Positions 10,436 through 18,746 of a stretch of DNA of 64,000 nt are shown piece after piece. The DNA is from Hygrophila difformis. Its lineage: Eukaryota; Streptophyta; Magnoliopsida; Lamiales; Acanthaceae. The notes under the pieces are model-generated. The model made no database searches, was not told the origin of the DNA, and was given only the letters and a program-made list of their open reading frames with translations. The position numbers and the translations under genes are program-made. Every line of letters begins with the position of its first letter. The stretch's first letter is position 1. The stretch covers positions 18,881,073 through 18,945,072 of the forward strand of contig JAOANR010000015.1 in assembly GCA_030278955.1 (NCBI GenBank), read 5' to 3'.

Positions 10436-10578
10436 TAATATTTGCCAAGATTCTAAGTTCAATTCGCCAAGATTCTAGGTTCGAGTTTCCAAGATTCTAA
10501 GTTCAAGTTTCGCCAAGATGCTAAGTTCAAGTTTCGCAAAGATTCTAAGTTCAAGTTTCGCAAAGATTCTAAGTTCAT
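10436..10578 (-). repeat. Minisatellite of about 23-bp units in the chromovirus leader
   Basis: Six units of about 22-24 bp with the core AAGATTCTAAGTTCAAG lie between the primer site and the coiled-coil ORF. The other copy has the same array at 18356-18498. A minus-strand 72-residue frame (NLNLESLRNLNLES-like) is only a translation of the repeat. Confidence 0.8.
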
Positions 10579-10811
10579 AGCAGAGATGCAACATGCATAT
10601 GCAAATGATATTTCCCCCCAATAATAATTTAATGCACCATATATTTTTCCATGGGTTTTAAAATAAAATCCCTCCATGGAAATAAAAATGTAAAATTTAA
10701 AATACTAGTCAAAATATTAATAATAGTTTAAAAAAAAATAATAATGGTTTTAAAAATAATAGTTTAAAAATAATAGTAATGGTTTAAAAATAATAGTTTA
10801 AAAATAGCCGG

Positions 10812-10823
10812 GCTCTGATACCA
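10812..10823 (-). promoter_or_regulatory. Initiator tRNA-Met primer-binding site, copy 1
   Basis: The minus strand reads TGGTATCAGAGCCCGG a few bases from the LTR end ...GTTACA. TGGTATCAGAGC is the usual plant tRNA-iMet primer site. This copy serves the LTR 10827-13428 as if that were also a 5' LTR. Confidence 0.85.
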
Positions 10824-10872
10824 ACTTGTAACACCCCGGTTTTTGGTAACCCAGGTCGGGATGTCACCGCCA

Positions 10873-10918
10873 CATCTCCCTAGTAAGGCACGGTTTCTCC
10901 GAGCTTACTAAAGAGATG
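10873..10918 (-). other. Conserved U5 stem-loop
   Basis: CATCTC (10873-10878) pairs with GAGATG (10913-10918) and TAGTAAG (10881-10887) pairs with CTTACTA (10904-10910). The loop holds CGG...CCG. The same fold with compensating changes occurs at 18793-18838, 50525-50570, 57620-57664 and 61872-61917, always about 45 bp inside the LTR edge beside the primer site. Confidence 0.7.
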
Positions 10919-12849
10919 CAAGGCTAGGTATTGCAGTGTCTAAAACATTTAAAGTATTCAAAATAGCCCATACAATATAAATCAAAAATAATAATAGCAT
11001 AGCGCAGCGGAAATATTTAGTTTAGTACAGTATCGCAGCGGAAAATATAAAAAGGGCCGACATGGCCAAAACACGGGTTAAACAGGCCTGTTCATAATAT
11101 AGTCTGAGTATGAAATATAAAAGCAAAATAACAATCCCCAAAATCCCATGCATGATTCGTGCTCATACAGGCTCATTCCACATATTCTGTAAAGAAAGGA
11201 ATAAAAATGGTTTTGATCAGCAAAATTGCTGAGTAAGTTAACACATGCATGATCGTAGGGTTTAAAAGCCATAAATTTAATAATTTAACAAAAGCATGAT
11301 AATAACATAATATTTAATTTCATATAATCCATATCATATAGCACAATCTATCTCAGGCTCTATTTTATAACACATATCACATGGTTCAAGATAATAGCCA
11401 TAATTTAAATATAAAGCATTTAAATAATTTAATTTGACAACAATGTCATTTAATCTAGTTTAATTTAATTTAGAATCCCCATTACATTCCCGATTTGGTA
11501 TTTCAGAGTTTCACGATAAAAATCGCGATGACAACAAGTTTAGCCGGTAGCCCGGCGGCCGCAGCCGTATCAGCCATACCCAGTACCACTCCGGAGCCTC
11601 GGGAAACCCATACGGATATTCACGAGAGTGTAGGCTCTAAGTTTCGCCGTTTTGGCAATATCACATTTCAAGTATAGCGCGCGGGGTCACCATCGTCCAT
11701 TACGGCACGAAGTGAATCGTTAGGGGGCACCCTGCAGAGCACTCACCCCTAATTTTAATTTATCAAGTTTGTAAGGGGATTTAGTTTTTAAAATCTGCCT
11801 TCCAACGTATTAATTTAGAAATAATATCTCAATTCGTTTCAACCCTAAAGGTTAATTCCATGTTTCATCAAGATTTCAAAATTTCGTTTCGGTAAATCAC
11901 AGTTTACTCCAAAATTCGTCTAAAATCAGATTTAATTCCAAAAATTCCAAAATTTCATATCTGACTCGGAAACATCAAGATCTACAACTTTCGTGTTTTA
12001 ACTTTTTCAATCCGAGATACCTAAGTAGGTCAAAAACGCCAATTTTCGCATAACAAGAAATCTGTCCGAGTTCAAAGTGTCACAGTTTACAAATTTTACA
12101 TTCTACCATATCAATTCAACTCCAAATTTAATGAAATTTGACAGGGATCATCTTAAGACATATATCTACAACTTTCATGTTCGGCCAAAGATCTAAAACA
12201 GCCTAGATCCTATGTCAAAAACGTGATCAAGATCATTCCTAAGTTCTGTCCAAGATTCCAAGATCTAGAATTAAACAGTTCGGTTTCAAAGGGTTTTCAC
12301 ATATCAAATCAGCTCCAAATATTCTCAACTTTTTACAGTAGCTAGGTCTAAGTCTTAGGAACGTTTTTCGTCTTTTAAGTTTTTCCGTTTGAGTTCGTTT
12401 TAAAGGTCGGAAAAATTCAACAATTCTGTTGCGTCGGTAGGAAAACAAAAGTGGACAGATTTATGATTCGTGTCAAATCTTTTAGGTTTCGAATGTTTTA
12501 AAATCTCCCAAAACCATGTAAGGTTAACTTACAGTGTCTATGAACGTCGGGAATGTCCAATTCGGAGGCGTGGCTTCCAGATCACCGTCTCTCCTCTCCG
12601 TTCGTCGGGTTCTACGATCTAGATTCGATACGGGGGTGTAGAAAGAAAAAGGAGATGATTAGGATTCGTTTTCGAATCGTTTATTGAACAGAGATTGGAC
12701 CGAGACTTACCACGACTATGGAGATCTGTAGAGAACTCGTCGAACAGCGTTCGTCTTGGTTTCGTGCCTCCGACGACTCCGGATTTAGGGTTTCGAACGT
12801 ATAGAATGCTTTAGGGTTTCGTAAACTTGTTCGGGGCTCCCAAGGGGCT

Positions 12850-12858
12850 TATTTATAG
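12850..12858 (-). promoter_or_regulatory. TATA box of the chromovirus LTR
   Basis: The minus strand reads CTATAAATAAGCCCCTT, a good plant TATA box in the sense of the element. The other LTR has it at 20769-20777. Confidence 0.6.
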
Positions 12859-13428
12859 AATTCTCAATCCCTAGGGCGTCCACGGCCGACCTAAAGGTCT
12901 GGAGTCGAGAGATGTTCAACCGAAAGTCGAAAAATCCGCGTTCGGGTGAGAGATTCACGCAACAAACAAATCTGTGGGGTGGCGCGGTCGTGGCGCGCTG
13001 AAGCCCTTCCACCGCGCGGCCACCGCACCGACTTCGCCTGGACTTCGGTCCGGGCGGGTCGTGCGATCCGTCGTGCGTTTCCGCCTCTCTTTCGGGTTTC
13101 TATCCCTCTATGCTCCCGGATTCCGATTCCCGGGGTATATTCGGGTTCTTACTTTCTCTCTAATTTTATTCTCAGTCTAATTGGATGTTTTGGACTCGAA
13201 TACTCGAGTTCATTAGTGTCGGGTTTTGGTGTTCCATTTATCCATCCTTTTGTTTAATTAAATTCCTTTAATTCCTTTTTAAGTAAAAATCTCATTTCTC
13301 ATTTTCTTATCTTCATTTATTTCTTTTATTTGCTGGTTTGGTTTATTTATTTATAATATTTATTTTATTTATTATTTATTTATTTATTTACTGTTTTATT
13401 TTATGTTGGAAAATTCTCGGGTATTACA

Positions 13429-13444
13429 GTCTACCCTCCTTAAG
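13429..13444 (-). promoter_or_regulatory. Polypurine tract of the first chromovirus
   Basis: The minus strand reads CTTAAGGAGGGTAGAC directly before the LTR start TGTAATACCC. The second chromovirus has the same tract at 52983-52998. A second purine-rich tract lies just after the pol stop codon (13633-13650). Confidence 0.7.
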
Positions 13445-13550
13445 AATCAACTTCGTCCTCGAAGTTGTGTTTCGGCTTTTCTCGTCTCGTGCTAAGGTCT
13501 TGTGTTTGTTTTATTATGTTGTGACTGAACTTAGAATTAAAACTTCTAAG

Positions 13551-13595
13551 CTGCCTACGTACCCGGTAAAGGGATCAAGCCATAACGTAGTTCAA
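13551..13595 (-). other. Conserved structured motif between pol and the 3' LTR
   Basis: CTGCCTACGTACCC, GGGATCAAG and ACGTAGTTC occur in this order; CTACGT pairs with ACGTAG and an inner stem forms in some copies. The motif recurs at 53135-53177 in the second chromovirus and at 60247-60289 inside the solo LTR. Confidence 0.65.
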
Positions 13596-13654
13596 AAGTT
13601 TACAAAAATGCACGGAAAATTAGGGGGTATGACATCCTCTCCCCCTTAAGATTG

Positions 13655-13674
13655 CAGTTATGTCCCCATAACTG
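13655..13674 (-). other. Hairpin containing the pol stop codon
   Basis: CAGTTATG (13655-13662) and CATAACTG (13667-13674) form an 8-bp stem with a 4-nt loop. The TAA stop of pol (13658-13660, minus) is in the stem. The same hairpin and stop are at 53272-53291 in the second chromovirus. Confidence 0.6.
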
Positions 13675-15945
13675 TGTCGGAATCGGTTTGGAACAATGTC
13701 GGGTATCGTTCTCTCATATCGGATTCTACTTCCCAAGTTGCCGTCTCACTTTCGTGGTTTGACCAAAGAACCTTGATCATTTTGATGGTTTTGTTCCTCG
13801 TTACTCGTTCCTTGGTATCGAGAATACGCACTGGGACTTCTTCGTAAGTCAAGTCTTCATCGAGCTCAATTATCTCTGGTTGAAGTACATGTGTCGGGTC
13901 CGGCACATACTTCTTTAGTTGTGAGACATGGAAGACATTATGAACTCGATCTAAGTGTGGCGGTAAAGCCAATCGGTAGGCTAGAGTTCCGACTCGTTCT
14001 AGAATCTCGTAAGGTCCTATGTATCGTGGACTTAACTTCCCTCGTTTGCCAAAGCGCATCACCCCCTTCATGGGTGATATCTTTAGCATGACTCTATCTC
14101 CCACTTGAAATTCTAGGTCTCGTCGTCTCACGTCGGCATAACTCTTTTGACGGTCTTGTGCGGCTTTCATCTTTCCTTGAATCACTTTGATTTGTTGAGC
14201 CATGTCTTCGATAAGTTGTGGTCCCACTACCACGGACTTATCGTTTTCTTCCCAGCTCAAAGGGCTTCGGCACTTTCGTCCATACAATGCCTCGAAAGGT
14301 GCCATGCCGATACTAGCATGGTAACTATTATTATAGGAAAACTCAATCAAGGGTAAATGAGATTCCCAATTCCCTTTGAATTCCAACACGCATGCTCTCA
14401 GCATGTCTTCTAGTGTTTGGATTGTTCTCTCGGTTTGTCCATCCGTCATCGGGTGGAATGCGGTGCTCATTTTGATTTGAGTACCGAGAGCTTTTTGTAA
14501 TTCCGTCCAGAAATGAGAGACAAATCTACTGTCTCTATCGAAAATGATATCATGTGGTACTCCATGTCGTCGTACCACATTATCAATGTAAGCTCGGGCC
14601 AATTGGTCCATAGTCCATGTGTCTTTCATTGGGATAAATATGGCTGTCTTCGTTAGCCTATCCACAATCACCCAAATCTTGTTCATGCCTTTAGGTGATC
14701 GGGGTAATCCCGAGACAAAGTCCATTGAGATGCTATCCCACTTCCAACTTGGAATCTCTAGTGGTTGCATCAATCCTAAGGGTTTATGTCGCACTGCCTT
14801 AACCCTTTGGCAGGTGAGACATCTCGCTACGAAATTTGCCACTTCCTTCTTCATTCCCGGCCACCAATAGATCTTCTTCAGATCTTTGTATAGCTTGTCA
14901 CCTCCGGGATGTACGGAATATGGCGTGTTGTGCCCTTCCTCCATCAACCTCTGCTTTAACTCGGCACATTTAAGAGGCACACACCATCTACCTTTAAAAC
15001 GGATGCTTCCATCCTCGTGGACAGCAAATCCTATTGCCTTTCCTTCGGCAATATACTCTTTTATCTTCTCGAGTTTGGATCGCCCGGTTGAGCGAGTCGA
15101 ATCTCGTCCAATATTGGAGTTTCTACGACCATGGCATTGACCGTTTCTCTCACTGTGCCAGGATGCACAAGCTCTAACTCCAATCTTGCCAAATCCATGT
15201 ACAATGCCGGCGGAATTACCAACGAGTTTGCCACGTGTTGGGTTTTCCGACTTAGGGCATCGGCTACCACATTCGCCTTCCCCTCGTGGTATGCTATCTC
15301 TAAATCGTAGTCTTTGATAAGTTCCAACCACCTTCGCTGTCTCAAATTCAACTCCTTCTGAGTGAATATATACTTCAAGCTCTTGTGGTCGGTGAACATT
15401 CGACACTTCCGCCCATAAAGATAATGTCTCCATATCTTTAGAGCGAAAACGACCGCTGCCAACTCCAGGTCATGTGTCGGATAATTTTCCTCGTGAGGTT
15501 TTAGTTGGCGTGATGCATAGGCTACGACTCTCGAGTCTTGCATCAAAACACAACCTAAACCTTCCTTCGAAGCATCGCTATATACTTCGAAGTCACCATT
15601 CTCTGATGGTAATGTTAATACGGGTGTGGTTGTGAGTCGTTTCTTCAGCTCTTGAAACGATGACTCACATGCTTCGGTCCACTCGTATTTTGCTCCTTTC
15701 TTAAGTAGCTGGGTCAAAGGACGTGCAATCCTTGAAAAGTCCTTTACAAATCGTCTGTAATATCCGGCTAATCCAAGGAAACTCCTTATTTCTGTTGGAC
15801 TTTTCGGAGTTGCCCATTCAGTTACGGCAGAGACTTTTGCCGGATCAACTGATACTCCATCAGCGGATACTATGTGTCCGAGGAATGCCACTTCTTTCAG
15901 CCAGAAGTCACATTTCGACAGCTTGCCGTATAGCTCATCGAGTAA
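13658..15945 (-). pseudogene. pol: Chromovirus pol, 3' half: RT end, RNase H, integrase, chromodomain
   Basis: Reading begins in the late RT/connection region ([11 protein letters not shown]) at about 15930. RNase H follows ([23 protein letters not shown]; about 15600-15230), then a frameshift near 15080 so that the product lies in two frames (16176-15061 and 15433-13658). Next come the HHCC zinc-binding domain (CLTCQRVK near 14815), the integrase core with its acidic residues (WDSISMDF, DRDSRF, DGQTERT), the GPY/F module (GPYEILERVG) and a C-terminal chromodomain-like segment of Tekay type (VKVLW-like KVLWSNHESETATWE). The product would insert the cDNA. Protease and the catalytic half of RT are gone, so it cannot work as a full pol. 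Confidence 0.9.
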
Positions 15946-15972
15946 ACAGCAGGAAAAAATAAAAAAAAAACA
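15946..15972. other. Junction of pol with the captured antisense gene segment
   Basis: Similarity to reverse transcriptase stops near 15945. An A-rich stretch follows, ending AATAAAAAAAAAACAAACTG. The same AAT plus ten-A string stands at 8038-8056, where the other copy of the segment meets LARD sequence. Two unrelated left neighbours thus join at the same A-run. Confidence 0.8.
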
Positions 15973-16765
15973 AACTGTGAGGCTCGCGCGGTGCCCGCGC
16001 GGTGGCGCGCGGCGACCGCGCGGCCGCCGAAGTTCGAGTAAAAGGGCTCGCGCGGAGCGCGAGCCATTCCGCCCCATTTCCACTTCCGAGGCTTCTTCTA
16101 GTTTTCTCTCAAATTCGTTCTCCCATCCCCCGATTCTCTCATTCCCGGCTTCGATTTTCCTTTGCAAGGTATGCATCTACTACTTCTACTTGTCAATTTC
16201 AGATTTTATGTCTTGATTAGCCTTAATCTTTGGGCGAATTTCAAAATTAGGGTTTAGAGACAAGAATTGGGGGTTTGTTGTTTTTAGACTTAATTTATGC
16301 AATTAGCGAGTTTAGGCGATACTTGGTGTTATTTTTGTTGATTAGGAAGTATTTGTGCCACAATGCATGCCTAGTTTGAGGAAGTTTTACTAGATTCCAT
16401 ATTTTAAGGAAAGCATGAATTCCCCGATTTGTATTGGTATTGTGGGCATGCGGATGAGTTCGTTGTCGTCAATTTATGCCCTATTATGATGATAAGTTAT
16501 TGTCTAAGCCATTGGTTTGTTTTGGGGACGTTCCCCATGTGTTTACAAGTAAACTTTGGTCTTGATTTATCGCGCACTCAACGTGTTCGACGAAATGTCC
16601 CAAGGGGGTTTTGGGACTTTTCTAGACATAGCCTTGGTTTGGTTATCCTTTTGATTGCTCGTGTTAGGGCTCCCACTTCATGTTCCCGTGTTTTCTAGAT
16701 TATGCTTCGTATAATCGCCGTGCGGGATTTATCCTTACATTTGGTATTGGTTTGATATTTGCAGG

Positions 16766-18073
16766 ATGCTGCCTTTTCTGTGGATTGTTTTGGCGTCACT
16801 CATGTGTCCCCCGAGGACCAGGAGACGAGTTGCTCAGCGCGATGAGGCTGGTCCTAGCACTGCCGCTCCGGTGATGTCTGATTTTGACGAGAGCGAGTCC
16901 GATGAGGACGAGGAGCAGCGGGGCCCTAAGCTCAGGGGTCTCCCCGACGAGGTGCGTCCCCGTCGACACGACAGGTATCGGTTCGCTACTATGGCCTCTC
17001 AGGAGTTCTACTTCGACGAGCTTCGTCGAAACAGGTCTTATGTCCCGGAGAGAGGCATATATCCTCGCCATATGGACGACGACAGGGTTAGTCCAGTTTT
17101 GGATCTTCTTCAGTGGACTGGGCTTGCGCGCCATCCCGAGGGCGTCGCTTCTGGGTACTTAGCTATGGAGGTCATTGCCAACATTGGCGGTCTCGGGGAG
17201 AACAGTGACTTGTCTCAAGTCTGGGTTCGGGGTCGCCATCTAGATTTCAGTGCTCGGGCGATCAACGTCTACTTTGGCCTTCCTGACGACGGCGTGTTCC
17301 GGCCACAGCCTGAGGGTCGTATACCCCCGCCTGCATGGGGCGTTTTATGCACCCTGACGGCCCCTCTGCTCGAGCATGACCACGAGCTGAGGTTGACGAC
17401 GATGGACTCTCCGTGGCGCGAGCTAGCTCAGATATGGTTAGGTCGTGTCCGGCCGATCACCCGGAGCCATATTGTTATAGACCACGTCTATGAGACCATC
17501 TGCTTTCTCGCCCGGGGTGGTAGGGTGAATGTTGGGGCTTGTATCGCGGACAACCTGAGGGGTATGCGCCGAGGACGAGGAAGCAGGGTGATTACCCACG
17601 TTCATCTTATTTGCGGCATGTGTGCGGCTCAGGGGATCCGTACGTCACCAGAGACGGATCCTTACGAGCTATCCGCTGGCGGCTATTACCGTATCCCTAG
17701 CTACGCCCCTCGACGCAGTGCTCTTCGACGTGGGGCTCCTCCGGCTGTCCTCTGGCAGAGTAGCGGGGTCTTCCATAGGATCATCCTCATCAGAGACCTG
17801 GCCGGTGCCCAAAGGTCCATGAAACACTGGGGATGGTGGATCGACAGCTTCTGGAACTGGGTCCGGTGTCCCCTCCAGATGGTTCTCCACGGGGCTCGGG
17901 TTTGGCGATGGGCGGACCATGTGGGGCCAGAGCCCAAGGGTTCCGTAGCGTCCATGGATAAGGCCGGATGGGCTCTCTACTGGGGGTGTTGGGCTTCGTG
18001 GTCCCATCAAGTGGTCTTCCACAGGGCTATATGGTACTACTATATCAGTGAGGTCAAGCAGGTCCGACCCTAG
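16766..18073 (+). CDS. Plant-mobile-domain-like protein gene carried antisense in the chromovirus, copy 2
   Basis: The 435-residue frame is identical in protein sequence to the copy at 8846-10153. The leader exon ends at 16168 and the intron 16169-16764 (GTATGC...TTTGCAG) is kept. An antisense intron is not removed from the transcript of the element, which explains how it can survive retrotransposition. This copy lies where gag, protease and the N half of RT should be. It could be transcribed from its own leader region, but no promoter is certain. Identity of the copies shows recent duplication and does not itself show selection. Residues beyond about 302 overlap the coiled-coil ORF on the other strand. 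Confidence 0.55.
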   Translation: MLPFLWIVLASLMCPPRTRRRVAQRDEAGPSTAAPVMSDFDESESDEDEEQRGPKLRGLPDEVRPRRHDRYRFATMASQEFYFDELRRNRSYVPERGIYPRHMDDDRVSPVLDLLQWTGLARHPEGVASGYLAMEVIANIGGLGENSDLSQVWVRGRHLDFSARAINVYFGLPDDGVFRPQPEGRIPPPAWGVLCTLTAPLLEHDHELRLTTMDSPWRELAQIWLGRVRPITRSHIVIDHVYETICFLARGGRVNVGACIADNLRGMRRGRGSRVITHVHLICGMCAAQGIRTSPETDPYELSAGGYYRIPSYAPRRSALRRGAPPAVLWQSSGVFHRIILIRDLAGAQRSMKHWGWWIDSFWNWVRCPLQMVLHGARVWRWADHVGPEPKGSVASMDKAGWALYWGCWASWSHQVVFHRAIWYYYISEVKQVRP

Positions 18074-18331
18074 ATCCTCAACTCTATCTATCACAGCATC
18101 GCTCCGTTCGGTGAGTTTTTGCACTTGAGTTTCTAAGTCTTTTATGCGATCTTGATCAGCGGCTCTCAAGTTCAGGAAGTGCTGGAGGTCAGCTTCCCTT
18201 AAGTCTCCCATTTGGTGCAGATTTGCCTCCAAGTGAGCTATACGATTTTTCATTTGTTGTATGGTTTGTTGGGTGTCAAGGTGAGCGTTCATCATCTTGA
18301 TCATCAACTGCATCATGTCTTGACTAGCCAT
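17669..18331 (-). CDS. Coiled-coil protein ORF downstream of the chromovirus primer site, copy 2
   Basis: This 220-residue frame is identical to the one at 9749-10411. It begins 415 bp from the inner edge of the 5' LTR and is the first sense ORF of the element. A coil covers residues 1 to about 95 and is followed by an SP-rich acidic tail. The position before gag and the homologue at 61337-61723 suggest an added gene of this lineage or a detached gag N-terminal region. Neither can be decided from sequence alone. Confidence 0.5.
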   Translation of the reverse strand: MASQDMMQLMIKMMNAHLDTQQTIQQMKNRIAHLEANLHQMGDLREADLQHFLNLRAADQDRIKDLETQVQKLTERSDAVIDRVEDLGSDLLDLTDIVVPYSPVEDHLMGPRSPTPPVESPSGLIHGRYGTLGLWPHMVRPSPNPSPVENHLEGTPDPVPEAVDPPSPVFHGPLGTGQVSDEDDPMEDPATLPEDSRRSPTSKSTASRGVARDTVIAASG

Positions 18332-18355
18332 CTAGCGCGAGCAAGAGATCTAGGT

Positions 18356-18498
18356 TAATATTTGCCAAGATTCTAAGTTCAATTCGCCAAGATTCTAGGT
18401 TCGAGTTTCCAAGATTCTAAGTTCAAGTTTCGCCAAGATGCTAAGTTCAAGTTTCGCAAAGATTCTAAGTTCAAGTTTCGCAAAGATTCTAAGTTCAT
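18356..18498 (-). repeat. Minisatellite of about 23-bp units, second copy
   Basis: The array of six AAGATTCTAAGTTCAAG-like units matches the one at 10436-10578 and lies between primer site and coiled-coil ORF. Confidence 0.8.
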
Positions 18499-18731
18499 AG
18501 CAGAGATGCAACATGCATATGCAAATGATATTTCCCCCCAATAATAATTTAATGCACCATATATTTTTCCATGGGTTTTAAAATAAAATCCCTCCATGGA
18601 AATAAAAATGTAAAATTTAAAATACTAGTCAAAATATTAATAATAGTTTAAAAAAAAATAATAATGGTTTTAAAAATAATAGTTTAAAAATAATAGTAAT
18701 GGTTTAAAAATAATAGTTTAAAAATAGCCGG

Positions 18732-18743
18732 GCTCTGATACCA
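18732..18743 (-). promoter_or_regulatory. Initiator tRNA-Met primer-binding site, copy 2
   Basis: The minus strand reads TGGTATCAGAGCCCGG, three bases from the end of the 5' LTR at 18747. Confidence 0.85.
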
Positions 18744-18746
18744 ACT

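Larger units (their letters stand above)
8041..10826 (-). mobile_element. Detached 5' internal part of the chromovirus, copy 1
   Basis: This segment matches 15961-18746 almost base for base. On the minus strand it runs from the primer site (next to the LTR at 10827) through a minisatellite, a coiled-coil ORF and an antisense mobile-domain-like gene to an A-run at 8041-8050. There it joins LARD LTR sequence directly, with no gag, pol or second LTR. The A-run is the same point at which the other copy joins the pol fragment (15960/15961). Confidence 0.8.
10827..13428 (-). mobile_element. Chromovirus LTR (3' LTR of the element, also flanked by a primer site)
   Basis: The LTR is 2,602 bp and begins TGTAACACCCCGG on the plus strand and ends GGGTATTACA. 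It is nearly identical to 18747-21347. It contains a conserved U5 stem-loop (10873-10918), a GCGGCCGC-containing segment near 11556, a minus-strand TATA box (12850-12858) and GC-rich palindromic blocks at 12974-13035. A primer site lies on its low side and a polypurine tract on its high side. It therefore sits between two internal regions, as in an LTR-internal-LTR-internal tandem. Confidence 0.9.

Noticed and set aside
8041..13428. The 5.39-kb direct repeats 8041-13428 and 15961-21347 as LTRs of one element
   Set aside because: Their low ends are A-runs, not TG/CA edges, and no primer site adjoins them. The tRNA-iMet site, purine tract and TG...CA ends define a 2.6-kb LTR within each repeat.
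16766..17134. Opposite-strand 112-residue frame within the mobile-domain gene
   Set aside because: Shadow of the GC-rich coding exon; no coil, domain or independent signals.
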